Source: Halorubrum sp. GN11_10-6_MGM (GTDB lineage: Archaea > Halobacteriota > Halobacteria > Halobacteriales > Haloferacaceae). Taken from it: a stretch of 64,000 nt of DNA. Below the pieces are notes generated by a model. That model was not told the DNA's origin. It did no database searches and saw only the letters and a program-made list of their open reading frames with translations. The stretch spans positions 1 to 64,000 of the forward strand of contig NZ_SGUC01000002.1 in assembly GCF_005435165.1 (NCBI RefSeq). The letters run 5' to 3'. Positions 7,954 through 16,535 of this stretch are shown piece after piece. A program made the position numbers and the translations under genes. Within the stretch, counting starts at the first letter, position 1. Each line of letters begins with the position of its first letter.

Positions 7954-9059
7954 GCGAGGGCGACAGCGGCGACGGCGTCGCGGGCGCCGATACCGCCGAC
8001 CCCGAGACGACCGTCGTCGTCCGCGAGGCCCGCCCCGCCGACGCCGACGCGGTCGCGGCGTTCACCGGGGACACGTGGGGCGAGCGCCACGAGGACTACA
8101 TCCCGCGGGTGTTCCCCGACTGGGCCGCGTCCGACGACCCCGACCGGGGCACGTTCGTTGCGACGCTTCCCCCGGAAGCCGTCGACGCTGACGGCATCGA
8201 CGACCTCGACGGCCGAGCGTCGGGCGACACGCACGTCGAGGGCGACGGGACCGGCGCGGCCGACGCGGGCGAGCCGGAGGCGGTGGTCGGCTGTATCCAG
8301 GGCGCGCTGCTCTCCGAGTGGGAGGCGTGGGGACAGGGGATCCGCGTCGACCCCGCCGCGCGCGGCCACGGCGTCGGCACGGCGCTCTCCGAGGCCGCGC
8401 TCGGCTGGGCCCGCGAGCGCGGCGCGACGGTCTGTCGGAACATGGTGTTCTCGTGGAACGTCATGGGGCTCGGCCAGTCGCGCGCGGTCGGCTTCGAGCC
8501 CGAGACGGAGGTCCGGTTCGCGGAGCCGGAGCCCGACGCCGACGCGCTCGACGGCGACGCGGACGCCGCGACCGCCGACGGCGACGCGGTCGCCCCCGTC
8601 GCCGACCCCGATCCGAACGCGGCGTGGGCGTTCTGGAGCGACAGCGACGCCCGCGACCACCTGCGCGGCCTCGCGCTCGATCCGGGCGAGTCGTGGGCCT
8701 GCTCGCAGCTCACCCGCGAGCGGCTCGCGGCCGCGGCCGCCGAGGGGCGACTGATCGCGGTCGCCGACGCGGCCGCGGTCGCCGGGTTCGCGGTCCGGAC
8801 GCGCGTGACGGAGCGCGAGGTCGACGGGGAGACGACCCGGGCCGCGACGTACGGCGTCGCCGCGTGGCGTGACGTCGACGCGGCGGGCGTCCTGTACGAC
8901 GCGCTCGCCGCCGACGCGGCCGAAGCGGACGCCGACGCGGCGCGCGCGCTGATCCCGGAGACGGTCGAACACGTGAGCGACACCGGCGCCAACCGCGTCC
9001 CGGTCGCCGGCGAGCCGGACTTCGTGATGTGCGCCGACCTCACCGGCGGGGACCGATGA
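7950..9059 (+). CDS. GNAT family N-acetyltransferase (extended, two-part)
   Basis: A 369-residue protein. Residues about 24-180 hold a GNAT domain with the acetyl-CoA loop RVDPAARGHGVGTALSE and the C-terminal NVMGLGQSRAVGFEPE segment. An Asp/Ala-rich linker follows, then a second alpha/beta region of about 170 residues (WAFWSDSDARDHLRGLALDP) resembling a degenerate second acetyltransferase domain. Substrate unknown. The start ATG overlaps the gatD stop, and its own stop overlaps the next small gene, so the three form one operon. Confidence 0.8.
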   Translation: MSEGDSGDGVAGADTADPETTVVVREARPADADAVAAFTGDTWGERHEDYIPRVFPDWAASDDPDRGTFVATLPPEAVDADGIDDLDGRASGDTHVEGDGTGAADAGEPEAVVGCIQGALLSEWEAWGQGIRVDPAARGHGVGTALSEAALGWARERGATVCRNMVFSWNVMGLGQSRAVGFEPETEVRFAEPEPDADALDGDADAATADGDAVAPVADPDPNAAWAFWSDSDARDHLRGLALDPGESWACSQLTRERLAAAAAEGRLIAVADAAAVAGFAVRTRVTEREVDGETTRAATYGVAAWRDVDAAGVLYDALAADAAEADADAARALIPETVEHVSDTGANRVPVAGEPDFVMCADLTGGDR

Positions 9060-9268
9060 CCCTCTTCGGTCTCGCGCTCCCGTGGTCGCTGCCGCTCACG
9101 CTCGTCATCTACGGCGTCGTCGTCGCGGCCGCGGCCTGGATCTACCGCGACGCGAGGGCGCGCGGGAACCGCTACGCGATACTCTGGGCGCTCGCGACGC
9201 TCCTGTTCACGATCGTTCCGGTGCTCGCGTACCTGTACCTCCACCGCGACGCGGGACCGGCGCGCTGA
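9056..9268 (+). CDS. Small two-helix membrane protein
   Basis: A 70-residue protein with two predicted membrane helices (about residues 8-25 and 40-60) separated by the basic loop YRDARARGNRYA, ending LYLHRDAGPAR. The ATG overlaps the stop of the GNAT gene by the ATGA arrangement, so translation is likely coupled. This type, with a phospholipase D/transporter N-terminus-like helix pair, is common in haloarchaea. No function can be assigned. Confidence 0.7.
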   Translation: MTLFGLALPWSLPLTLVIYGVVVAAAAWIYRDARARGNRYAILWALATLLFTIVPVLAYLYLHRDAGPAR

Positions 9269-9358
9269 GTCGGTCGCGCCTCGCGTCGGATCGGTCCGAC
9301 GCCGCGCAGTTCGGTCGTCCCCGACCGCTTATGTGTGACGGCATGGAACGACCGACGG

Positions 9359-10699
9359 ATGCCCTCCTCCCGACTCCCCGGACCGCTTCGCGCGCTCGGT
9401 CGCGGTCGTCGCCTCCGCGCGCTCTCGGTGGCGGTCGCCAACCTGCTCCCGCTGGTCGGCGTCGTCGCCCTCGGCTGGAACGCGGCCGCGCTGATGACGC
9501 TGTACTGGTTCGAACTCGGGATCACGTCCGGCTGGGCGCTCGTCCGCGCGCTGTTCGCCGGCAGACCGTCCGAGATCGAGCGGGACGGGCTGATCGTCGG
9601 CCCGCTCGCGGAGCGCCGCGCCGGGCTGTCGATCCCGCTGACCGGCGTCGAGATCCGATTCTCGTCGCTGCTCGTCCTCCCCATCGCCGCGGCGATCCTC
9701 GGCGTCGTCTGGGTGGTCGTCGGCACGCTCACCGTCGGCGTCGTCGCCGACGGCGGGCTGGGGCCCGAGGCGCTCGACACCGTGACGCTCGCGGTCCTCG
9801 CCGTCTTCGTCGGGGAGGGCGCGACGACGCTCGTCGAGTACTTCGGTCGCGGCGAGTACCGCGACCACAGCGCCCAAACGGCGATTCAGGGCGTGTTCGC
9901 CCGCGGCGCCGCGATCTTCTTCGGCGCGCTGGTCACCGTCACGATCGTCGGCGCGAGCACGCTGGAGGGCGACGCGCCGATCTCGGCGATCGACCCGGAC
10001 GCGATCGGGCTGCCGCTCCTGCTCGGGATCGTCGCGGTGAAGTTCGCCTTCGACCTCGCCGGGCTGTACGGCGACCGCCTCGCGGCGTTCGACGAGTCGT
10101 CGGCGCTCGATCTGGGCTTCTCGCACGAACCGCCCGCGGCGGAGCCGGTCGACGGCTCGCTCGCGGAGCCGGTCCGCACCGTTCGCCAGCCCGTCCGCGC
10201 GCGGCTGGCCGGGGCGCTGACGACGCCGCTCGGCCACCCGGGGCTGTGGTACCTCGCCTCGCTCCCGGCGCTCGGCGCCGCGCTGTTCGCGATCGGCGGC
10301 GAGTGGGGGGCCGTCGCCCTGCTCCTCTGCGTCGCCGCCGCCGTCCCGCTCGGCCTCGCCGCGCTCGACCACGAGCTTCGACACGGACTCGTCGCCTACC
10401 GCGCCGGCGGCGACGCGCTCGCGGCGCGCGACCGCCTCTCCGGCGTGACGCTCTGGCGCGTCGAGCCGTGGGACGAGACCGACCTGCGCGTGGAGCGGGG
10501 GCGGCTCGACCGCCGGCTGGGAACCGAGACCGTCGTGATCGAACTCCGGGACGACGAGCATCGGATCCCGGGACTCGCCGACCCCGAACCGATACTCGAC
10601 GTGTTCGACCGGCGGGCGACTCGGCCGGACGGACAGGCCGGGCCGGACGGACAGGCCGGGCCGGACCGACAGGCCGGACCGGATCGATCGACCAAGTGA
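9359..10699 (+). CDS. DUF6498 membrane protein
   Basis: About 446 residues, with roughly eight to nine hydrophobic segments. It starts MPSSRLPGPLRALGRG and enters the first helix at VANLLPLVGVVALGWNAAAL, typical of DUF6498 proteins. The second half (after residue 270) carries a TM pair, then a soluble tail ending in imperfect copies of GPDGQA encoded by an 18-base tandem repeat at about 10630-10685. A GTG at 9335 is an alternative start. Function of the family is unknown. Confidence 0.72.
   Translation: MPSSRLPGPLRALGRGRRLRALSVAVANLLPLVGVVALGWNAAALMTLYWFELGITSGWALVRALFAGRPSEIERDGLIVGPLAERRAGLSIPLTGVEIRFSSLLVLPIAAAILGVVWVVVGTLTVGVVADGGLGPEALDTVTLAVLAVFVGEGATTLVEYFGRGEYRDHSAQTAIQGVFARGAAIFFGALVTVTIVGASTLEGDAPISAIDPDAIGLPLLLGIVAVKFAFDLAGLYGDRLAAFDESSALDLGFSHEPPAAEPVDGSLAEPVRTVRQPVRARLAGALTTPLGHPGLWYLASLPALGAALFAIGGEWGAVALLLCVAAAVPLGLAALDHELRHGLVAYRAGGDALAARDRLSGVTLWRVEPWDETDLRVERGRLDRRLGTETVVIELRDDEHRIPGLADPEPILDVFDRRATRPDGQAGPDGQAGPDRQAGPDRSTK
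10630..10685 (+). repeat. 18-bp in-frame tandem repeat at the end of the DUF6498 gene
   Basis: The unit GGACAGGCCGGGCCGGAC recurs about three times with small changes. It encodes GQAGPD repeats just before the stop. It looks like recent slippage at a gene 3' end; similar short duplications occur after several other genes of this window. Confidence 0.7.
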
Positions 10700-10705
10700 G
10701 CCGCG

Positions 10706-11242
10706 TCAGCCGTTCGCGTCGCTCGTCTCCTCCCACCCGGACAGCGAGTGCGCGTCGCCGCCGACCCGCTCGAACGCGAGGAGGGCCCCGGCGTGGACGG
10801 CGACGAGGACGGTCACGCTCGCGACGATGATCGCCACCGCCGGCGGCGTCGAGAGGAGTCCGAGCGAGGCGATGAGCGTCGTCGCGCACGCGGGCGGGTG
10901 GACCCAGTCGGTCGCGATCATCGCCCAGCTGGTCGCCACGAGCGAGAGGACCGCGCTCGCGGTCAGCCGGAACCCCTCGGGCGAGAAGGCGGGCGGCGTC
11001 GCCGTGAGCGCGGCGCCGTCCGCGACGACCGCCCACGCCGCCAGCCCGGCGAGCCCGCCGAGGAGGTGGCCCCCGACGACGCGGACGGCGCGGTCGCGGT
11101 CGGTCGGCGGGTCGAACGCGAGGACGAACGCGGACGGGCCGAGGCTCGGGAAGACGAACGGCCGGCCGGTCGCCCACGCGACGAGGCCCAAGACCGCGAA
11201 CAGCAGGCCGGCGTACAGGCTGGTTCCGAGGCGGCGGCGCAT
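10706..11242 (-). CDS. HPP family membrane protein
   Basis: A 178-residue integral membrane protein with about four to five helices and the family-defining motif DWVHPPACATTLIA near residue 112. HPP proteins include the plastid/cyanobacterial nitrite transporter NitT1, but most archaeal members are uncharacterised, so nitrite transport is only a possibility. It is convergent with the DUF6498 gene (six bases between the two stops) and divergent from the prepilin peptidase gene. Confidence 0.85.
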   Translation of the reverse strand: MRRRLGTSLYAGLLFAVLGLVAWATGRPFVFPSLGPSAFVLAFDPPTDRDRAVRVVGGHLLGGLAGLAAWAVVADGAALTATPPAFSPEGFRLTASAVLSLVATSWAMIATDWVHPPACATTLIASLGLLSTPPAVAIIVASVTVLVAVHAGALLAFERVGGDAHSLSGWEETSDANG

Positions 11243-11385
11243 TGCGATCCGGTCGGCTGGCGAGTCACAAAGTCCCGACGGATCGGGGACGCCGAGGCGG
11301 CGCGACGGCTCGGACGCGGACCGGCGGTATCGATCGCGATACGCGAACCCGAACGCCTAATTGGTCTCCCCTCGGCCGTGGAGAC

Positions 11386-12423
11386 ATGTTTGCGACGCTG
11401 CCGGACCTCCTCCGACTGCTCGTCGTCCCCGTCTTCGCGTGGGCGGCGATCCGGGACGTCCGGACCCGGCGCCTCCCGAACCGGATCTGGCCCCCGCTGT
11501 ACCTGTTCGGCGCGCTGCTCCTCGTGTGGGAGGCCGTCTCGCTGTGGCCGTTCGCCGGGTTCGACGGGCGGATCTTCCTCGTGCGGGGCGCGATCAGCCT
11601 GCTGTTCGTCGCGCCGCTCGGCTACGCCTTCTGGTACCTCGGCGCGTTCGGCGGCGCCGACGCGAAGGCGATGATCGCGCTCGCGGTGATCTTCCCGACG
11701 TTCCCGGCCTACGAGCTCCTCGGGGTCACGCTCCCGCTCGTCGACACCCAGCTCGGCGTGTTCTCGCTCACGATCCTCACGAACACCGTCCTCATCGGGC
11801 TCGCGTACCCGATCGGCCTCGCCGGTCTCAACCTCGTCCGCGGCGAGGCCTCGCCGACCATGTTCTTCGCGCGCCCGGTCGAGACCGACTCGCTGTCCGA
11901 CCGACACGGCCGGCTGTTCGAGGACGCCGACGGCCCGACCCGGAACGGGGTCGATCTGGACGCGCTCCGGATGTACCTGCGCTGGCGCGGGCTCACGCTC
12001 GCGGACCTGCGGGGCGACCCGGACGCCCTCCGCGACCCCGACTCGGTCGGCGAGACGTTCGACCCCACGGACGGCGGGACGCACGTCGGCCCCCGGACGG
12101 ACGGTGGGCGCGCGGTCGACCGGGAACCCGAGGACGCCGACGACGCGGTCGACGCCGGGGGTACGGGCGACGGGACGGGCGACGCCGACCGCGACCCCGA
12201 CGATCCGTGGGCCGCCGCGCGCTTCCTCGACGACATCGACCACGGCGCCTACGGCACCGACGCCGCGACGCTCCGCGACGGCCTCGATGTCGTCGCCCGC
12301 GAGGACCGCGTGCTGGTCTCGCCGGGGATGCCGTTCGTCGTCCCGATGGCCGCCGGGCTCGTCGTCTCGCTGACGTACGGCGACGCGCTGTTCGCGGCGC
12401 TCGGCGCAGTCGGGTGGGTGTGA
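11386..12423 (+). CDS. pibD: Prepilin/archaellin signal peptidase (A24 aspartyl protease)
   Basis: A 345-residue membrane protease that removes class III signal peptides from archaellins and type IV pilins. The catalytic aspartates are Asp24 in AIRDVRTRRLPN and Asp92 in the GGADAKAM (GxHyD-type) motif. About six membrane helices occupy residues 1-190 and the extreme C terminus (MPFVVPMAAGLVVSLTY). Between them lies a 130-residue acidic cytoplasmic insert, a halophile feature. The ATG at 11386 is used because it starts directly in the first helix; upstream in-frame sequence is non-coding. No pilin genes are adjacent. Confidence 0.87.
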   Translation: MFATLPDLLRLLVVPVFAWAAIRDVRTRRLPNRIWPPLYLFGALLLVWEAVSLWPFAGFDGRIFLVRGAISLLFVAPLGYAFWYLGAFGGADAKAMIALAVIFPTFPAYELLGVTLPLVDTQLGVFSLTILTNTVLIGLAYPIGLAGLNLVRGEASPTMFFARPVETDSLSDRHGRLFEDADGPTRNGVDLDALRMYLRWRGLTLADLRGDPDALRDPDSVGETFDPTDGGTHVGPRTDGGRAVDREPEDADDAVDAGGTGDGTGDADRDPDDPWAAARFLDDIDHGAYGTDAATLRDGLDVVAREDRVLVSPGMPFVVPMAAGLVVSLTYGDALFAALGAVGWV

Positions 12424-12440
12424 GTGAACGACGACGAGCG

Positions 12441-12863
12441 CATTTATAAATGGCCGAGCGGTGCGGTGGCGTGTGCCGACGAGCGCCCGCAGGGCGCGAG
12501 TCGCACGCGCGAGGGAGTCGCTGGCGGCGCCAGCCGCCAGCGACGAGGCTGGGGAGGCGTGAGGCGCGGTCGCGGTGCGTTCCCGCGAGCGAAGCGAGCG
12601 GGAGCACGGAAGTCGCAGCCCGCGCAGCGAAGCGAGCAGGACCGTCTTCCGGAGGGGCGGGACTCGAAGGGGCAGTCGCCGGCGGCTTCGCCGCCGGCTG
12701 CCCGTGGCGCGTCGCGCCACGCTGCCGCGAGGGCGAAGCACGACGACGCAAGGACCGCAGGAGCGAGCGAAGCGAGTGACGAGGACCGCAGCGAGTCGCG
12801 CGAGCCGTCGCGGCTGGGGCTTTGGCGGTGTTCGCCGCCGATCCGCGAGCGGCCATTTATAAA
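12441..12863 (+). repeat. Dispersed structured intergenic element, copy C (longest, with perfect inverted ends)
   Basis: This is the most complete copy. TTTATAAATGGCC at 12443-12455 is repeated as its exact reverse complement at 12851-12863. Inside are GCGGTGGCG, stem 1 (12469-12508, ending in GCACGCGCGAGGGAG), stem 2 (12-bp perfect arms 12517-12528 and 12533-12544), GAGGCTGGGGAGGCGTGAGG, GGGACTCGAAGGGGCAG, then extra hairpins in place of the simple third stem, and GGCTGGGGCTTTGGCGG with a final GGCGG/CCGCC hairpin. It fills the whole gap between the convergent pibD and dnaG genes. No plausible protein is encoded. Confidence 0.85.
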
Positions 12864-12889
12864 CAAAAGGCGATGACCGCGCCGTATCG

Positions 12890-14455
12890 TCAGCTTCCGG
12901 CGCGGAGGTCGGCCGCAGTCAACACCCGCGTCCCGACCGGACGCTTCACGAACTCGCCGAGGTCGCGGCCGACGAGGTCACCGACTCCGCGCTGGGCCGA
13001 CACGTCGAGCAGCCGCTGGTCGACGGTCCCGTCGACGACGACCGCGTGCGGCGCGGTCTCGGCGCCCTCGACCGCGTCGAACGCGTCTCCGGCGTCGACC
13101 TCGTCGAGCACGTCGAATCCCTCGTCGAGGAGCCGCGCGCGGCCGGTTTCGTCGTCGACGACCTCGCCGACGTGGGCCGCTATCGAGTCCGGTTCGTCGG
13201 TGTCGACGGACTCGTCGGCCGGATCGGCGTCGGTGTCGACGGACTCGTCGACCGGATCGGTATCGGCTTCGTCGGTCTCGTCGGCCGGATCGGCGTCGCC
13301 GTTGCCCCCGGAGTCCGCGTCGGGGGCGTCGTCACCGTCCGCGCCGGGACCGACGCTCGCCTGCGACTCGCCGTCGTCGGTCGTCGCAGTCGGCGAGTCG
13401 TCCGCTCCGCCGGTCGGGGTCGGATCGCGGATTTCGGCCGCCGCGTCGGCGTCGGCCGGCTCGGTCGATCCGTCCCCCGATGTGTCGCTCCGTACCGCGC
13501 CCCCGTCCCCGACGCGGGCGACAAAGCCGGAGGCGTCGCCGTCGGCTCGCTCGTCGCTGTTCGTTCTCTCGCCGCCGTTGACGACGCCCCCGTTACCGGG
13601 GTCGCTCTCGGTCGCCCCCTCGTCGCTGGCGGCCGCCCGGAGGTCGGCGGCGTCCGCGAGGCTCGCGTACGGGACCTTCCCCCGGAGCGCCTCGAAGACG
13701 GCGTCGCGGCCGAGGTCCTCGACGGACTCGCCGGGGGGCGCGAACGCGACGTAGTCGACGTCGCCCACCTGCGAGAGCTCGCGGAGGATGAGCTCGCCGC
13801 CGCGGTCGCCGTCGAGGAACGCGGTGACGGTCCGGTCGGCGGTCAGGTCGGCGACCGCGTCGGGGACGTTCGTCCCCTCGACGGCGACGGCGTTTTTGAT
13901 CCCGCAGTCGAGCAGCGTCAGCACGTCCGCGCGCCCCTCGACGACGATGACGGCGTCGGAGTCGCCGACGCGGGGCCCCGCCGGGAGTCCCTCGTAGTCG
14001 ACGATGCCCTCGACGCGGGCGGCGTCGCGGACCTCGTCTAACACGTCGCTGCTCGCGAGGCTCGTCTCCTCGAACCCGCCGGCGATCAGCTCCTTCGCCC
14101 GCTCGACGACCTCGCGGCGCTTGGCCGCGCGGACGTCCTCGATGCTCGTCACTTCGACGGAGGCGTGACAGGGACCGATGCGGTCGATCGTCTCCAGCGC
14201 GGCCGCGAGGATCGCGGTCTCGACCTTGTCCAGGCTCGACGCGACGGTGACCTCGCCGAACGACTGCCCGTTCTCGGACTCGACGGAGACGTCGATCCGA
14301 CCGACGCGCGAGGACTCTTGGAGGTCCCGGAGGTCCAACTCGTCGCCGAGCAACCCCTCCGTCTGGCCGAACACCGCGCCGACCACGTCGCTCCGCTCGA
14401 CGACGCCGTCGGCCGCGATGGTGGCGTGTATCAGGTATTTCTCTGTGTCTTTCAT
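12890..14455 (-). CDS. dnaG: DNA primase DnaG (archaeal TOPRIM type)
   Basis: A 521-residue archaeal DnaG. Residues 1-150 form the N-terminal region (MKDTEKYLIHATIAADG). The TOPRIM domain follows, with the catalytic Glu in VIVVEGRAD (Glu173) and the DGDRGG acids (Asp215 and Asp217). Residues about 275-435 are an acidic linker with near-perfect repeats (DPADESVDTD). A C-terminal domain of about 80 residues ends the protein. Archaeal DnaG is mainly an exosome subunit that aids poly(A)-rich RNA decay, and primase activity has also been reported. The start at 14455 matches the conserved N terminus; upstream codons are not coding-like. Confidence 0.93.
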   Translation of the reverse strand: MKDTEKYLIHATIAADGVVERSDVVGAVFGQTEGLLGDELDLRDLQESSRVGRIDVSVESENGQSFGEVTVASSLDKVETAILAAALETIDRIGPCHASVEVTSIEDVRAAKRREVVERAKELIAGGFEETSLASSDVLDEVRDAARVEGIVDYEGLPAGPRVGDSDAVIVVEGRADVLTLLDCGIKNAVAVEGTNVPDAVADLTADRTVTAFLDGDRGGELILRELSQVGDVDYVAFAPPGESVEDLGRDAVFEALRGKVPYASLADAADLRAAASDEGATESDPGNGGVVNGGERTNSDERADGDASGFVARVGDGGAVRSDTSGDGSTEPADADAAAEIRDPTPTGGADDSPTATTDDGESQASVGPGADGDDAPDADSGGNGDADPADETDEADTDPVDESVDTDADPADESVDTDEPDSIAAHVGEVVDDETGRARLLDEGFDVLDEVDAGDAFDAVEGAETAPHAVVVDGTVDQRLLDVSAQRGVGDLVGRDLGEFVKRPVGTRVLTAADLRAGS

Positions 14456-14473
14456 GAGTGGTGAATGGTGATT

Positions 14474-14495
14474 ACGGGCGGTAGCGCCCGCCCGT
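14474..14495 (-). promoter_or_regulatory. Hairpin in the dnaG 5' leader region
   Basis: ACGGGCG (14474-14480) and CGCCCGT (14489-14495) form 7-bp arms around an 8-base loop, 19-40 bases upstream of the dnaG start. A T-rich AGCTATTTTCC on the minus strand (about 14518-14528) could be the TATA region. That would place the hairpin at the very start of the leader or in the initiation zone. Confidence 0.35.
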
Positions 14496-14632
14496 GTATC
14501 GTTGCGTTCCTCGCGGAAAATAGCTATCGCCACGCTCCTCCGGCGACCGATGTTGAAGAGAATTTTTCTCCGATAACTATGTTCGAACTCGTTCGTTAGT
14601 TCTTAGTTCCTATAGATGTACCGTTGACTCAC

Positions 14633-14917
14633 ATGACGCGTTCACGGAGCGATATCGTGTGGATACCGACGTTCGCGATCCTCGTGGCGTTCGCGGTCCC
14701 GTGGCCCCTGTGGGGCGTCGACCGCGTCGTCGCGGGGCTGCCGGTGTGGATCTGGTGGCACGTAGCGTGGCTCGGGCTGTGTGCGACCCTGTTCGCGCTG
14801 TTCGTCCGGAGCGGCGCGTGGGAGCGCGGGATGGGACAGCGCCCGACCGCGGTCGCCGACGCGGGGACCGTCGAGGAGAGCGCGACCCCGACCGCCGACA
14901 CGGAGGGGGACCGCTGA
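14633..14917 (+). CDS. DUF3311 small membrane protein (symporter partner)
   Basis: A 94-residue protein with two membrane helices (IVWIPTFAILVAFAVPWPLW and VWIWWHVAWLGLCATLFALF) and a polar tail. DUF3311 proteins are typically encoded immediately before sodium/solute symporters and are thought to be small accessory subunits. Here the stop TGA overlaps the ATG of the symporter by one base, so the two are co-translated. ATG 14624 (three residues longer) is an alternative. It is divergent from dnaG. Confidence 0.82.
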   Translation: MTRSRSDIVWIPTFAILVAFAVPWPLWGVDRVVAGLPVWIWWHVAWLGLCATLFALFVRSGAWERGMGQRPTAVADAGTVEESATPTADTEGDR

Positions 14918-16401
14918 TGACGCTCGGCCTCTCGCTCGGGATCGTCGTCGGCTACCTCGTCGTCGCGCTCGGGCTCGGCCTCGTCGCGTACCGCGTCTCG
15001 GAGACGACCGCCGAGGACTACTACCTCGCGAATCGGTCGATCGGGACGCTCGTCCTGTTGTTCACGACGTTCGCGACGCTGCTGTCCGCGTTCACCTTCT
15101 TCGGCGGCCCGAACCTCGCGTACGCCGCCGGGCCGGAGTGGCTGATCGTGATGGGGACGCTGGACGGCGTCCTGTTCGCGGTGCTGTGGTACGTGATCGG
15201 CTACAAGCAGTGGCTGATCGGCGCCCGCAACGGCTACGTGACGCTCGGCGAGATGCTCGGCGACCGGTTCGGTTCGACCGGGCTTCGCGCGCTCGTCGCG
15301 GGGGTAAGCCTCCTGTGGCTGTTCCCGTACGTGATGCTCCAGCAGATGGGCGCCGGCGAGGCGCTCGTCGGGCTGACGGGCGGCGCGGTCCCCTACTGGG
15401 GCGGCGCGGCGCTCATCACCGGGTTCATGATCCTCTACGTCGCCGTCGCGGGGCTCCGCGGCGTGGCGTGGACGGACACGCTCCAGGGGCTCTTTATGCT
15501 CTCCGTCGTCTGGATCGCGGCGGCGTGGGTCGTCTCGTCGCTCGGCGGCGTCGGCGCCGCGACCGAGGGGATGCTGGCCGCCCGCCCCGAGTTCGGGAGC
15601 TTCGGCGGCGGGACGTACACGCCCGGATTTATCGTCTCGACGGCGATCACCATCGCGTTCGGCGTGACGATGTTCCCGCAGATCAACCAGCGGTTCTTCG
15701 TCGCGAAGTCGGCGACGACGCTGAAGCGGTCGTTCGCGCTGTGGCCTGTCCTCGTCCTCCTGTTGTTCCTCCCCGCGTTCATGCTCGGCGCGTGGGCGGC
15801 CGGGACGCCGATCGAGGTGCCGGACGGCGCGAACGTGTTGCCGGTGATCCTCGGCGAGTACGCGCCGGCGTGGTTCACGGCGCTCGTCGTCGCGGGCGCG
15901 ATGGCCGCGATGATGTCCTCCTCGGACTCGATGCTGCTGTCGGGGTCGTCGTACTTTACCCGCGACCTCTACCGACCGCTGATCGACGCGAACGCCTCCG
16001 AGCGGCGCGAGGCGTGGATCGCGCGGATCGGCGTGGCGGCGTTCGCGACGCTTTCGTTCGTCGCGAGCCTGTTCCGGCCCGGGACGCTGATCGAGGTGGG
16101 CGACACCGCGTTCTCCGGGTTCGCGCTGCTCGCGCTCCCGGTGATCTGCGCGCTCTACTGGCCGCGGACGACGCGGACGGGGATGATCGCGGGCGTCGCG
16201 GTCCCGCAGGTCGCGTACCTCGCGGTGGTGCTGTCGGCGGTCGTCGGCGCCGTCCCGACGCTCCCGCGGACCGTGTTCGGCGGCTGGGACGTCGCCCTCG
16301 GGCTGATGGTCCTGTCCGGCGCGCTCACGGTGGGCGTCTCGCTGCTCACCGCGGCGACCGACGAGGGCGACGCCTCCCGGTTCGCGGTGGCCGGAGACTG
16401 A
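14917..16401 (+). CDS. Sodium:solute symporter (SSS family)
   Basis: A 494-residue Na+-driven transporter with about 13 membrane helices and the SSS N terminus (RVSETTAEDYYLANRSIGTL). The helix 2 segment is TTFATLLSAFTFFGGP, and the Na2-site Ser-rich helix is AAMMSSSDSMLLSGSSYFTRD. With a DUF3311 partner upstream it resembles the pantothenate/acetate/proline-like branch; the solute cannot be read from sequence. The start is set by the overlap with the preceding stop. Confidence 0.9.
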   Translation: MTLGLSLGIVVGYLVVALGLGLVAYRVSETTAEDYYLANRSIGTLVLLFTTFATLLSAFTFFGGPNLAYAAGPEWLIVMGTLDGVLFAVLWYVIGYKQWLIGARNGYVTLGEMLGDRFGSTGLRALVAGVSLLWLFPYVMLQQMGAGEALVGLTGGAVPYWGGAALITGFMILYVAVAGLRGVAWTDTLQGLFMLSVVWIAAAWVVSSLGGVGAATEGMLAARPEFGSFGGGTYTPGFIVSTAITIAFGVTMFPQINQRFFVAKSATTLKRSFALWPVLVLLLFLPAFMLGAWAAGTPIEVPDGANVLPVILGEYAPAWFTALVVAGAMAAMMSSSDSMLLSGSSYFTRDLYRPLIDANASERREAWIARIGVAAFATLSFVASLFRPGTLIEVGDTAFSGFALLALPVICALYWPRTTRTGMIAGVAVPQVAYLAVVLSAVVGAVPTLPRTVFGGWDVALGLMVLSGALTVGVSLLTAATDEGDASRFAVAGD

Positions 16402-16495
16402 TCGACCGCGGCGGTTGCTTCCACCGACCGCCGCCCGCACCCGCGGAGCGACTGATCGGATGGGCAGTGCGAACCGATTTCACTCCGCACACGTC

Positions 16496-16506
16496 TATTT
16501 TTATAC
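16496..16506 (+). promoter_or_regulatory. TATA box of the secreted-protein gene
   Basis: TATTTTTATAC lies 30 bases before ATG 16536, a good archaeal distance. A second A/T box, ATTTATAAG (16517-16525), is only 11 bases from the ATG. It is probably a shadow box, or would serve a transcript missing this start. Confidence 0.55.
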
Positions 16507-16535
16507 TCAGGCGATCATTTATAAGTGGAATCACA

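Noticed and set aside
12441-12863. Calling the dispersed elements intact insertion sequences
   Set aside because: No transposase frame in any copy; only copy C shows clean inverted ends and no target duplication is evident.
12450-12876. Several ORFs of 90-150 codons inside copy C of the dispersed element
   Set aside because: They occur on both strands in self-complementary repeat DNA, are not conserved between copies and are broken by indels.
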